64,000 nt of DNA from DATFVA01 sp963811905 (lineage in GTDB: Bacteria; Bacteroidota; Ignavibacteria; Ignavibacteriales; Ignavibacteriaceae): contig CAWETK010000024.1 in NCBI GenBank assembly GCA_963811905.1, positions 1-64,000 on the forward strand, read 5' to 3'. Position numbers and translations under genes: made by a program. A model generated the notes under the pieces. The model worked only from the letters and a program-made list of their open reading frames with translations. It did no database searches and was not told where the DNA came from. Of this stretch, positions 44,843 through 54,084 are shown in pieces. Position 1 is the stretch's first letter. Each line of letters opens with the position of its first letter.

Positions 44843-47800
44843 CTTTTCCTCTTTTTTTTGTTGCTGATTGTTTATTCGAATTCTTTACCGTGGGCTTTTT
44901 CTTTGATCTTACCCGGGGATTCTTTTCTTTTGAAGGAGTGAACACCTTTTTAAGTTCTTCAAGTTTATATCCTTTTTCATCGGCAAGGCTTTTCAGATAA
45001 CCGAAGAACTGAAGCGATCCCTTTAATTCATCCAGGATATATTTTTCAAGTCCCGGACTTGAAGAGCCTTCTTTCCCCGGTTTGGAGTTTCTTTTTTTTC
45101 CTGAATTAAATCTTAATGCTGAATGAAGATTATAAAGGGTATATATAAAATCGAGAGCAGTTTCAAACTTTTCTTTATTGAAGTACTTTATATTTTCGTG
45201 TTCATGTACTTCAATAAAACTTCTAAATTCATCACTGCCGAACAGACTGTCCACAAACCCCGCAACTTCAGCCGACGATGAACTTTGATTTAATCCTTCA
45301 ATCCTGTCTGCCGATGTGTTAAATTTTAATTCGGTCATCCATTTATCTGCTATATCCCTTTCTGAGAGGACCTTAATAAGGCTGTACTCATTATAATCAC
45401 TTACCTGGCTGGGCGAAAGTTGTCTCAATCTTGATGGGATAATCCTGTCAAGGAGTAACCTGTTAAAGAAATTTCCGTCTGCAGATTTAATCCCCCGGCT
45501 CTGAAGATCTTTAAGTAAAATCGAAGCTGTAACAATGTTTTTATTTTTCTCAGAACTGCCGTCCCCATTTATATGAACCAGGCTCTCCTGTGCATCCTCC
45601 AGCCACGCAGTTTTTCTTTTTGCGCTTCTTTTTTTCTTCATCAGATCATTAAAATCATTCGCCGATGTAAACACCGATTCAATCTGATTCTGTACCTCGT
45701 TTTTATCGAGGGGTATATCGTTTAGTTTATTTAGCTCATCTATTGTTAAATACAGCCTTGAATGAAACTGTTCTGAAAGGGTGTCTTGCTGCTTATTGAA
45801 TGCAACGGATTTTGCCTCGTTGAAAATATGCGGTTCAAAAAGAGAGGAAAAAGCCTTGTGCAGAGGTGCCAGTGTTAGTTCGCGCTTCGCATCTTCAATT
45901 GAATATACACCATCGCCATGAAGGTATTCATTTAAACTATCATAAGTTCCGTCCGTATCGAAAGCTTCCCGGAAATCAAGCAGAACCGAATATTCGTAAC
46001 CTTTCAGATAAAAGTATCTTCCGAAGTTGAAGATATCCCTTCCGGGTACCAAATATTCTAATTTAGTATGGTAGTCCCTGAATATATAATAAACATTATG
46101 ATCTGATTTAATATTCAATGCTTCCGAGAGTGATTTGCTTCTTTTACCATTATTCCAGGCCTTTTCAACCGAGTATTTTATACTACCCTGGCATTCCTGG
46201 TATGAATTATTATAAAGTATCAGGGCTCTTTCAAACCCGTTATAATTAGTGTATGCAAACACAGATTCGTTGACATTTCCGGAGTCATCGATGAAATCAA
46301 AAAACTCAAAGTTTTCCACCTGACTGAAAAGATATCTTTTCTTCATTAATGGAAATATCTGATCTTCATGAGTACGGACGAGATTTTCATCAACGAATTC
46401 ATCATAATATGCGCGTTTATATTCCATACCATATTTTTCTGCAAAGCCCTCTATTTGTCCGTGTCCGAACATCGGCAGTCCCGGCATGGTTATCAGGGTT
46501 ACGCAAACGCCGAAATATTTATCCCCTTTTCCGAACTGGTTGACGGCAGTCTCCTCGTCAGGGTTGCTCATAAAATTAACATATCGCTTTAATATTTCCG
46601 GATTAAAATCCAGCGTATTTTTAACCAGCAGACGGTACTTTTCATTTTCCTCTTTCATCATCATATGCATAAATGCACTGTTATATACCCGGTGCATACC
46701 GAGGGTCCTTACAAAGTAACCCTCCATAAGCCAGAATGCTTCTGCAAGCAGCAGCGTATCCGGCATTTCATTATTCATTCTATCGACAACCTCGCGCCAG
46801 AATTCATCGGGCATTTCATTGTCGAACTGCTCGCGGCTCATCGCGTAATCTGCCCGTGATGGAACTGCTCCTGCAGTACCCGGTATCGGGAACCATAATC
46901 TCTGGTAATGCTTTTTAGACAGTGTCATTGCAGCATCAAACCTTATAATAGGAAACATCCCCGCTACGTGTTTTATTGTCTGGTAGAGAGATTCTCTTAC
47001 CTCCGGTATCAAAAGATTAAGCTGGGCAGTATCGTTCCAGGGCATATTGGTGCCGTCGTTTCCGTGGTAAATATACCTGGTATCGCCGGTATACTTATCC
47101 ACTCTCTGAAAAACCACGGCGGCATCGGAACGTGAGTAGTATTTGTCCTCTATCCTTACAGCTACCCTGTCGTCATCAGAAAGATCGGGACCGTAGAAAG
47201 AGTAGGACGGATACGGAGGTTCATCCCGCTGGATAAAGTAATATGGTTTTTCAACGACCCATTTTGAGTATATACCTGTATGGTTAGGGACCATATCACT
47301 TGCCATCCTGATACCTCTTTTAGAGGCTTTTTCTTTCAGGTTGTAGAAGGCTTCTTCACCGCCGATATCCCTTGCGATTATATAATCGTAAAGGGAATAT
47401 GCAGATGATACGGCTTCGGGATTGCCTGTAAGATGTTTTATTTTCCTCGATGCTGAACTCCGTTCCCAGATCCCGATAAGCCAGAGGGCGGTAAAATTCC
47501 AGCTTGCCAGACGGTCAAGTTCTTCATCGGGGATCTGGTCAAGCCGTGTTATACTGCGCCCGTATTTTTTTGAAAGCTGATCAAGCCATACATGCGTGTT
47601 CTTAGCCAGCATAACAACGCGAGGCATCCATTCAATATCTGCAGTAAACCGTTCGTACTCGGCCTGGTAATATTTCATCTCGTCCCGTGTAAGACTTTCT
47701 CCTGCTTCCAGCCGGGCTCGCAGTTGCCTGAAATACTCCTCGTCAAATTCATAAGTGGGCACAGGCGGAGTTCCTTTTTCACCGCCGCCATGCTTCACAA

Positions 47801-48629
47801 AAAGTTTATAGTCTTCATGAATCAGATCTTTCCCGCCCAAAATTCTCCTGCCGAATTTGTCATAAATAAAAACAGCCCATTCTTTGAAGATAAAGTCGAG
47901 CTGCCCTTCAAGGTTATTGGGGCTGCTGATAATAGGTATCCTTAGAAACTGAAGAAGAGGGAGGTTATCCTTTCCGAATGATTTTTCTGTAATAAAGAAC
48001 TTCTCAGTCTCATCCAGAAAATCAAGGTATTTTGATTTTTCAGCAAGAGGTTTATCCGTATAAAGATCTGAAAGATTTGAAGCTGCAGGATTGTTATTCT
48101 GAAGGTTCAGAAGGATAAGCTCTTCAACGAGCAGTTCCCGGTTTGTTTTATTGCCGGTTGTTCCTATCAAATAGTCTTCCGGTTTTATGTTTCCTTTGTA
48201 AACCTCAAGCGGCGGGAAATCATTTATGAAGCTGAGAAGTACTTTATCCGTTTCATCAATCGTCAGGTTTTCTTTAAGGTGTTTAAGACTGCGTGTGAAC
48301 ACCCCGGGATTTACCTTCTCTTCATAATAACCAATAAGGTAGTGCAGTATTTCGTGTATAAGCCCAAGAGCATTTATCTGCCCGGGAGTCGTCTGCTTAT
48401 GCTGTCCTGCCTCATTTTCTTTTATCTTATTGATCTTATCGGCCAGTTTCCTTGCCGATGTAAAATCAGCAACAATCAGGTCGCCGGTAAGAGTAAATAA
48501 ATTGTCATCAAGCTGATATTTTTTTCTTGCAGCTGAAGATGTATGAAATTCAAAAGTAATATCTTTTCTGAGATCCTTCACAGAATTGTCCAGTTTAGTT
48601 AAGTGGGAATTTGTCTCGTTTAATTGCAT
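44835..48629 (-). CDS. Large GH13-family alpha-amylase-type protein
   Basis: A 1264-residue protein without a clear signal peptide. The N-terminal ~330 residues are helical and unassigned. The GH13 barrel (about 345-790) shows region I 'DMVPNHTG', the nucleophile Asp565 in 'IRFDAAM', acid/base Glu630 in 'LLLAEAFW', and Asp691 in 'SNPDEET', where GH13 usually has NHD. Residues 840-1264 form a helical, charged C-terminal region ending in a basic tail. It may act on alpha-glucans or as a glucosyltransferase. Its end overlaps the sugar dehydrogenase start by 8 nt and it follows the ATP-grasp gene by 75 bp, so it belongs to the same cluster. Confidence 0.87.
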   Translation of the reverse strand: MQLNETNSHLTKLDNSVKDLRKDITFEFHTSSAARKKYQLDDNLFTLTGDLIVADFTSARKLADKINKIKENEAGQHKQTTPGQINALGLIHEILHYLIGYYEEKVNPGVFTRSLKHLKENLTIDETDKVLLSFINDFPPLEVYKGNIKPEDYLIGTTGNKTNRELLVEELILLNLQNNNPAASNLSDLYTDKPLAEKSKYLDFLDETEKFFITEKSFGKDNLPLLQFLRIPIISSPNNLEGQLDFIFKEWAVFIYDKFGRRILGGKDLIHEDYKLFVKHGGGEKGTPPVPTYEFDEEYFRQLRARLEAGESLTRDEMKYYQAEYERFTADIEWMPRVVMLAKNTHVWLDQLSKKYGRSITRLDQIPDEELDRLASWNFTALWLIGIWERSSASRKIKHLTGNPEAVSSAYSLYDYIIARDIGGEEAFYNLKEKASKRGIRMASDMVPNHTGIYSKWVVEKPYYFIQRDEPPYPSYSFYGPDLSDDDRVAVRIEDKYYSRSDAAVVFQRVDKYTGDTRYIYHGNDGTNMPWNDTAQLNLLIPEVRESLYQTIKHVAGMFPIIRFDAAMTLSKKHYQRLWFPIPGTAGAVPSRADYAMSREQFDNEMPDEFWREVVDRMNNEMPDTLLLAEAFWLMEGYFVRTLGMHRVYNSAFMHMMMKEENEKYRLLVKNTLDFNPEILKRYVNFMSNPDEETAVNQFGKGDKYFGVCVTLITMPGLPMFGHGQIEGFAEKYGMEYKRAYYDEFVDENLVRTHEDQIFPLMKKRYLFSQVENFEFFDFIDDSGNVNESVFAYTNYNGFERALILYNNSYQECQGSIKYSVEKAWNNGKRSKSLSEALNIKSDHNVYYIFRDYHTKLEYLVPGRDIFNFGRYFYLKGYEYSVLLDFREAFDTDGTYDSLNEYLHGDGVYSIEDAKRELTLAPLHKAFSSLFEPHIFNEAKSVAFNKQQDTLSEQFHSRLYLTIDELNKLNDIPLDKNEVQNQIESVFTSANDFNDLMKKKRSAKRKTAWLEDAQESLVHINGDGSSEKNKNIVTASILLKDLQSRGIKSADGNFFNRLLLDRIIPSRLRQLSPSQVSDYNEYSLIKVLSERDIADKWMTELKFNTSADRIEGLNQSSSSAEVAGFVDSLFGSDEFRSFIEVHEHENIKYFNKEKFETALDFIYTLYNLHSALRFNSGKKRNSKPGKEGSSSPGLEKYILDELKGSLQFFGYLKSLADEKGYKLEELKKVFTPSKEKNPRVRSKKKPTVKNSNKQSATKKRGKGD

Positions 48630-48704
48630 TAAGATATAAAATATCCCTAACGAATAAAAATATGACTGATCTGGTTCACAGTTTAAGGGTAATAAAAAAG
48701 GGAC

Positions 48705-49886
48705 TTAAGAAGGGTGATATGCGCAGCTTGAACCAACCCAGGTTTTGTTCTTGTTGAAATCAACTCCCATCATGGATCCTTTACTCATTCTTACCAGGTT
48801 GTTTACAAGTATAGGTTTGTCCTGCCATATAAACATCATCCTTATCTCAATTTTGGAGAACTCGTTCCCCGGAGTTGCAATAACCGGAGCATATTCAATT
48901 TTCTTCTGAAGTATATAGTCCTTTTTATCCTTTATGGCATCGAGTAGTTCGCGTGTAACATTGATTTCAACTCCAAGACCTGCAAAAGAAAACAGGGGTT
49001 TGAGTACATAGTTCTGAAGGTTTTCCGGGTATTCATCAAGTTCGTCAAGATAATAACATTCAGGAACGTAACGGCTTTTAAGAAGGGGGAGTGAATACTT
49101 ACTCACTTTAAAAAACCAGTTGGGGTGACCTGCCCACCCGACATTCAGATCTTCGGTCAGGTCGAAGTTCAATTTTATGTTCTTTCTTATGAGTTCATCG
49201 AAAATAACACGGTTGTAGATCTTGGTAACCGGCACAAGTTTGTTCCCATCCTTATAATAAAGATGTTTGCCTTCTTTTATTAGTCCGGTAATCCCGATTG
49301 TTTTTATTCCAAAGAATTTTTCCGTCGCGGCAAAGTCGATTCTTGTCTTCTGGTTTTCAGGCTCAATTTCCATCAGGATAACATTCTCAGGATCAGCTTC
49401 ACCTACAATAGCATCTTTCAGCATTTTCAAGTAGGTCTCTTCAGAAAGTCCGTCAAAATAAGGTGTGAAGTTTTCAGGGATCGGGAAATGCTGTCTCAGC
49501 AGCCGTTCATAGTAAGCCTGGTATGCATAAACTGTCGGGAATCCCTGAAGTTCAATTAACTGCGGAACGGGTTTGCCGTTTCCGTTAGTGCAGACTGCAA
49601 AATCAATTGAAAGAAAGAGGGGATGATCGTCTTCTCCCGGAACCGATAATCCTTCAGGAATTGCACCGGCAGCACGTTCTTTAAAATCGTCAGTCTTAAT
49701 CTGCTGTACTATCCCGTCCGAGGCCTTTATCATTTCATTTGCAAAATCCCTGGTGAGAAAAACAGGTGTTTCTGATATCCTGAAATCCGCAGGGTACTTC
49801 AGCCCGGTATTTATATCCCGGATAAATTTATCATACTGCTTCTGTGAGAAAGTACGGTTGAAATCTTTTCTTAACTGAGGTATCAT
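48705..49886 (-). CDS. ATP-grasp-like protein (circularly permuted type, predicted)
   Basis: A 393-residue protein. The segments 'FLSIDFAVCTNGNGKPVPQLIELQGFPTVYAYQAYYERL' (read in blocks), 'NYVLKPLFSFAGLGVEI', 'YILQKKIEY' and 'IEIRMMFIWQDKPI' suggest an ATP-grasp fold with the usual Lys and Glu/Asn metal-binding positions in a changed order. Such proteins ligate carboxylates to amines or thiols. It lies 8 bp behind the amidotransferase. The assignment is by pattern; a non-ATP-grasp fold is possible. Confidence 0.72.
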   Translation of the reverse strand: MIPQLRKDFNRTFSQKQYDKFIRDINTGLKYPADFRISETPVFLTRDFANEMIKASDGIVQQIKTDDFKERAAGAIPEGLSVPGEDDHPLFLSIDFAVCTNGNGKPVPQLIELQGFPTVYAYQAYYERLLRQHFPIPENFTPYFDGLSEETYLKMLKDAIVGEADPENVILMEIEPENQKTRIDFAATEKFFGIKTIGITGLIKEGKHLYYKDGNKLVPVTKIYNRVIFDELIRKNIKLNFDLTEDLNVGWAGHPNWFFKVSKYSLPLLKSRYVPECYYLDELDEYPENLQNYVLKPLFSFAGLGVEINVTRELLDAIKDKKDYILQKKIEYAPVIATPGNEFSKIEIRMMFIWQDKPILVNNLVRMSKGSMMGVDFNKNKTWVGSSCAYHPS

Positions 49887-49894
49887 ATGCAGGA

Positions 49895-50761
49895 CTAATC
49901 CGAATAGACTGTATTTAATTCTTTAATAGCCCGGTTCAGAAATCCCGGGAGGATGGTTTCCCGTGTGAGTTTAAGTTTATCCTCATCATTCAGCCAGCCG
50001 AGCATTTCATCATACTTACGCGGACCAAATAAATCCACTACCTGCTGTTTCCGTTCATCCTGCCTGAAATGGTAAAGCATACTTTCGGGATCGGCTTCCG
50101 GGTGAAACTGGGTGCCTATCATTTCATCTGATAAACGTACGGCGGTCATTGCTTTTTCCTTCTTCGTATCAATAACAGGTATCTCGTATGAAAGTATCTT
50201 TGCTCCCAATTCAGAAAATATTTTACTGTCCGGTTCTGTTACCTGGTACTGCCTGATGTCGGCAGCATAAAATGGGTCCGGCAATGAGTGAAGAAGGGGA
50301 TCGGCAATACCGTCCCTTGTTTTGGAAAAGGGGAGTAGGCCAAAAGAAGTCTTCTCTCTTTTTGATACTGTGCCGAGCTTAAAGAACCTGCTCATCATCT
50401 GGAATGAATGGCAGATAAAGAAAACATATTTTTTCTTACCGTGATTCTGCTGATTGTAGTTCCATAACTTATCTATCAGTCCGAAATATATTTTCTCCCA
50501 TTCTGAGCCCTCTCCTTCGAAGGGACTGCCGGGACCGCCTGAAGAAATAAATATATCATAATCCAAACCGGGGATCTCATTCCTGTAACGGGTATCAAAA
50601 ACATTAAACTCTGTTTCAGGAGAACCATTCCGGTTCATTCCGGAAAGGATATCTTTTATACAGCGTATGCCTTCATTTTTCTCATTGTTATAAAGATCAA
50701 TTACTGCTGCTTTTATAACAGGTGCCAAAAAATCTCCTTTTTTATTCTTGTATTTAATCAA
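49895..50761 (-). CDS. Class I glutamine amidotransferase (GMP synthase-like)
   Basis: A 288-residue protein with the triad of class I glutamine amidotransferases: Cys117 in 'FFICHSFQM', and His220 and Glu222 in 'GTQFHPEAD'. An oxyanion-type 'SSGGPGSP' lies at about 73-80. It would supply ammonia from glutamine. It overlaps the GCS2-type ligase by 4 nt, which suggests that the ammonia is used for an amidation by that ligase or the adjacent ATP-grasp enzymes. No synthetase domain is fused. Confidence 0.88.
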   Translation of the reverse strand: MIKYKNKKGDFLAPVIKAAVIDLYNNEKNEGIRCIKDILSGMNRNGSPETEFNVFDTRYRNEIPGLDYDIFISSGGPGSPFEGEGSEWEKIYFGLIDKLWNYNQQNHGKKKYVFFICHSFQMMSRFFKLGTVSKREKTSFGLLPFSKTRDGIADPLLHSLPDPFYAADIRQYQVTEPDSKIFSELGAKILSYEIPVIDTKKEKAMTAVRLSDEMIGTQFHPEADPESMLYHFRQDERKQQVVDLFGPRKYDEMLGWLNDEDKLKLTRETILPGFLNRAIKELNTVYSD

Positions 50762-51873
50762 TCAAGCTCAAGACCATGATGAGTTTCATCAATTATGAAA
50801 TCTACTACATTTTTAGGATCATAAGACTGATCCCATACCTCGAGCTGTCTGTCCGCTCCTGTGCCGTTCTCACAAATCGTTTTTATATAATTTATTTCTT
50901 TACGGGAGCCAAGTCCATCTACTACATCATCCACAAATTCAAGAAGTTCATCAATCAGCATAATTGTGTCAACTTCAGTCTGTTTACCGAAGTCAATCAT
51001 CTTCCCCTGTATTCCGTACCTGGCAGCGCGCCATTTATTCTCCGAGATCAGCGCCCTCCTGTAAAGTCTGAATCCGAGGTTCTGCTTTACCAGTTTGTGA
51101 AGTTTTGCAACTACCGCCTGCATCAATGCAGCAAGAGCAATCGTTTCATCTACACGCATCGGGATATCGCATACGCGGAATTCAAGTGTCTCAAATATCG
51201 GGTGAGCGCGTATATCCCACCAAATCTTTTTTGCATCATCTATGCATTTTGTCTTGATAAGCAGCTTAATGAAATTATCATACTCGGAAAGACTATTAAA
51301 ATAATCAGGGATTCCCGTGCGGGGAAAACGGTCGAATACTTTGCTTCTGTAGGATTTAAACCCGGTGTTCCTTCCGAGCCAGAAAGGTGAATTGGTAGAT
51401 AAAGCAAAAATATGGGGGAGGAAATACCGGGCTGCATTCATTATATGCAGAGCTGTTTCCCGGTCATCAACTCCTACATGAACATGCAGACCGAAGATAA
51501 GGTTAGCCCTGGCAATCTGCTGCATATCAGTTACAATTGTCTTATAACGCGGATGGTCTGTAATTTTCTGGTCTTTCCAGTGAGAAAACGGATGCGTGCC
51601 AGCAGCAGCGATTCTTAGTCCTTTATTCATTGCAAGCTTAGCGAGGCTGCTTCTTAACTTAGTAACCTGCTCTCTTGCTTCGTGAATATCCCCGCAGACA
51701 TTTGTTCCCACCTCTACCACCGACTGATGCATCTCAGGTTTAACATTTTCAGCAAGGATCATCTTACCATCTTCGAGTATCTGCTGAATATGTGAACGCA
51801 GCTCCCGTGATTGGGGGTCGATTATCTGGAATTCTTCTTCAATTCCTAATGTGAATAATCCTGGTTCAGCCAT
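50758..51873 (-). CDS. GCS2-type carboxylate-amine ligase (YbdK family)
   Basis: A 371-residue protein: 'LGIEEEFQIIDPQSREL', 'ENVKPEMHQSVVEVGTNVCGDIHEA', 'IFGLHVHVGVDDRETALHIMNAARYFLPHIFALSTNSPFW' (all read in blocks) and 'HPIFETLEFRVCDIPMRVDE' are standard for the YbdK/GCS2 family, which makes gamma-glutamyl or other amide bonds with ATP. Metal-ligand Glu residues and the HVHVG motif are present. It is central to the cluster, between two ATP-grasp genes and an amidotransferase. Confidence 0.92.
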   Translation of the reverse strand: MAEPGLFTLGIEEEFQIIDPQSRELRSHIQQILEDGKMILAENVKPEMHQSVVEVGTNVCGDIHEAREQVTKLRSSLAKLAMNKGLRIAAAGTHPFSHWKDQKITDHPRYKTIVTDMQQIARANLIFGLHVHVGVDDRETALHIMNAARYFLPHIFALSTNSPFWLGRNTGFKSYRSKVFDRFPRTGIPDYFNSLSEYDNFIKLLIKTKCIDDAKKIWWDIRAHPIFETLEFRVCDIPMRVDETIALAALMQAVVAKLHKLVKQNLGFRLYRRALISENKWRAARYGIQGKMIDFGKQTEVDTIMLIDELLEFVDDVVDGLGSRKEINYIKTICENGTGADRQLEVWDQSYDPKNVVDFIIDETHHGLELD

Positions 51874-51897
51874 AGCCGTTTATCTTTTTGTCTGATT

Positions 51898-52854
51898 TTA
51901 TTTCAAACTTTTATCATTTACAAAGCAGTCAATAAAACTTCCCCAGGTCAGATTGTTCTTCCCTGGCTTATATTCCTTTGCTTTTCTAATTGCCATCTGA
52001 GCGGAGGCTTCAACTATCCACTCGAAATTATCTTCCCCTACCGAATTAATATCAGCATCAGGGGCAGGATTGCAGAAATCGATTGCATACGGTACGCCTT
52101 CTCTCATAGCTATCTCCACCGTATTAAAATCATAACCGAGCGCATTATTAATTGAGAGCACGGCTTGCTCCACCTGGCTAAGTATTTTCTTTTCTGTTTT
52201 AAGTGCTCCTTTAACATAACGGAGATGATGAGGCTGCCTCGGGTCATACTCCATTATATGAACATCCTTCCGGTCAAGACAGTAGCATCTGAAGTAAGTA
52301 TCGAATATTATCTCCTCCTGAAGCATCATTACAAGCTGTCCTGTTTCATTATATGCTTTAAAGAAATCATCTGCATTATTCAGTTTATATACGTTCTTCC
52401 ACCCTCCGCCGGAAAATGGTTTAAAGTAAGCCGGAAAGCCGACATATTCAAACATTCCCTCCCAGTCGAGGGGATATGCCAGGTTTCGGAACGAATTTTC
52501 ACTTGTATCTGCCGGATGCTGGTTTGAAGGAAGCAAAACAGTTTTAGGCACAGCTACATCGAGCTTTGTCATCAATGCATTGTTGAAGAATTTATCATCT
52601 GCAGTCCACCAGAACGGGTTATTGATAACTGCAGTACCCGATAGGGCTGCGTTTTTAAGCCATGCACGGTAGAAGGGAACGTCCTGTGAAATACGGTCGA
52701 TTACAACATCATACCCGCATCCTTCACCCTGGGGAACTTTATCGATCCTTACATATTCAGCTTTAATTCCTGTCTCTTTTTTTGAATTTACTCTTTCTAC
52801 AAAAGCAGGTGGATAGGTGTTTTCCTGCCCGAAAAGAATTCCTATTTTTTTCAT
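51898..52854 (-). CDS. ATP-grasp ligase (RimK-like)
   Basis: A 318-residue protein starting 'MKKIGILFGQENTYPPAFVE'; the ATG at 52854 is preferred over an upstream start at 53010 that lies inside a repeat. ATP-grasp elements are 'KFFNNALMTKLDVAVPKTV', 'YVGFPAYFKPFSGGGWKNVYKL', 'MMLQEEI', 'YFRCYCLDRKDVHI' and 'FNTVEIAMREGVPYAIDFCNPAPDADI' (read in blocks), with the Glu and Asn of the metal site in the last block. It may add an amino acid to a carboxylate substrate. It is 24 bp before the GCS2-type gene. Confidence 0.87.
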   Translation of the reverse strand: MKKIGILFGQENTYPPAFVERVNSKKETGIKAEYVRIDKVPQGEGCGYDVVIDRISQDVPFYRAWLKNAALSGTAVINNPFWWTADDKFFNNALMTKLDVAVPKTVLLPSNQHPADTSENSFRNLAYPLDWEGMFEYVGFPAYFKPFSGGGWKNVYKLNNADDFFKAYNETGQLVMMLQEEIIFDTYFRCYCLDRKDVHIMEYDPRQPHHLRYVKGALKTEKKILSQVEQAVLSINNALGYDFNTVEIAMREGVPYAIDFCNPAPDADINSVGEDNFEWIVEASAQMAIRKAKEYKPGKNNLTWGSFIDCFVNDKSLK

Positions 52855-53007
52855 AGAAAAAAATTCCTGTTTGATTGGGTAAAAAATCGAAATGTTTGTA
52901 AACTTAGAATTAAAGTAACTATTCCTGAATTGAATTACAATCCCGGTATTTAATGTTATCTGAAGAAATTTCCACGGAGACATCACAATAATTATTTTCC
53001 ATAACAG

Positions 53008-53068
53008 CATAGCGTAGGTTTATCCCATAATCTTCAGGAATACGGGACTTTTTTTAACCGGGCTATAC
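53008..53068 (-). repeat. 61-bp dispersed repeat, copy 2 (terminator-like)
   Basis: Matches 1949-2009 base for base in length. The hairpin arm pair is TCCC/GGGA followed by a T8 run on the plus strand. It fills part of the 415-bp gap between the ATP-grasp and esterase genes. The rest of the gap has no gene that I can see. Confidence 0.6.
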
Positions 53069-53269
53069 TTACTATTGAACTTCCGGAAAACTATAGTTCG
53101 GACTCAATTACTCCTTCTACCTTCCCGGTTAAATTTGGGGAAATAAAACTATCAGGCTGAAGCAGGAATCATTTGTTTATGCCAGTCGGGGAATAGTATT
53201 CGGAAACAGTTCTCCGGGTGAATTGAAGCAACCTGAATTCAGTTGAGGTTGGAAGAAGTAAACTTCATC

Positions 53270-53998
53270 TTAATATACTGGCTTGATCTGTGAAAGGTAA
53301 TCAGGAAACATCTCGCGCCACCATGGCCAGTCGTGCCCGGCACCATGCCTTATATTAAGCCAGTGCTGAATGCCTTTAGATTTAAGAATGTTCGAGAGAT
53401 TGATGTTATCCTGCAGGCAGATATCCTGATCCCCAGTTCCCAGTACTATTCCCATATTGCGTATCCTGCTCAGGTACCATTCATCGTGAAGGTTCGGGAG
53501 ATAATCAGGCGGATTATTTAAGTAGCAATTCTCATCATAATAACCCATAATAAACTGTTTGATATCGTATGCTCCCCCCAGGCACAATAGGTAGCTTACT
53601 TTGTCAGGGAAACGGAAAGCAAGATTGGCGGCGTGGTAGGCTCCGAAGCTTGCTCCGGCAAGCGCTACTTTACTAAAGCCTGAATCATGTTTTGCAAATT
53701 CTATTACATCATTAAGGATTACATTTTCATAGCCGTTATGAGTTTTTACTCTGTCGGCGGGATGAATCGAATAATTGTACCAGCTGTCCGAATCAACGCT
53801 ATCGGGACAGTAAATCTTCACACGGCCTGATTCGATAAGATGAGCTGCCGATCCTATCAGACCAAAGTCCTTAAGCTCATAATATCTCGCCCTTGAAGTG
53901 GGGAATGCAATTACAGGATAGCCGGAGTGTCCGAACACCAGCAGTTCAAATTCGCGGTTAAGATAATTGGTGAACCATTTATGATATTCTTCTTTCAT
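53270..53998 (-). CDS. Putative esterase (COG4947 / alpha-beta hydrolase)
   Basis: A 242-residue cytoplasmic hydrolase. The nucleophile Ser117 is in 'ALAGASFGAYHA' (GxSxG), the catalytic His in 'RHGAGHDWPWW', and an acid probably in 'GTGDQDICL'. The start at the ATG 53998, six bases after CGGAG, is preferred over a GTG six bases upstream. The family resembles esterase D/PHB-depolymerase proteins of unknown substrate. Its place between a GT4 glycosyltransferase and ATP-grasp genes suggests it acts on a pathway intermediate. Confidence 0.85.
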   Translation of the reverse strand: MKEEYHKWFTNYLNREFELLVFGHSGYPVIAFPTSRARYYELKDFGLIGSAAHLIESGRVKIYCPDSVDSDSWYNYSIHPADRVKTHNGYENVILNDVIEFAKHDSGFSKVALAGASFGAYHAANLAFRFPDKVSYLLCLGGAYDIKQFIMGYYDENCYLNNPPDYLPNLHDEWYLSRIRNMGIVLGTGDQDICLQDNINLSNILKSKGIQHWLNIRHGAGHDWPWWREMFPDYLSQIKPVY

Positions 53999-54084
53999 TC
54001 GCACTCCGGATGGTGAACAGGAACGGCTTGCCGGTTTAGATTATTGGCTGCAAATATAGGAAAAACAGGTATGATTTCAATCGT

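Noticed and set aside
50776..51390. 204-codon plus-strand frame opposite the GCS2-type gene
   Set aside because: It is fully inside a confident gene on the other strand and shows no family motif.
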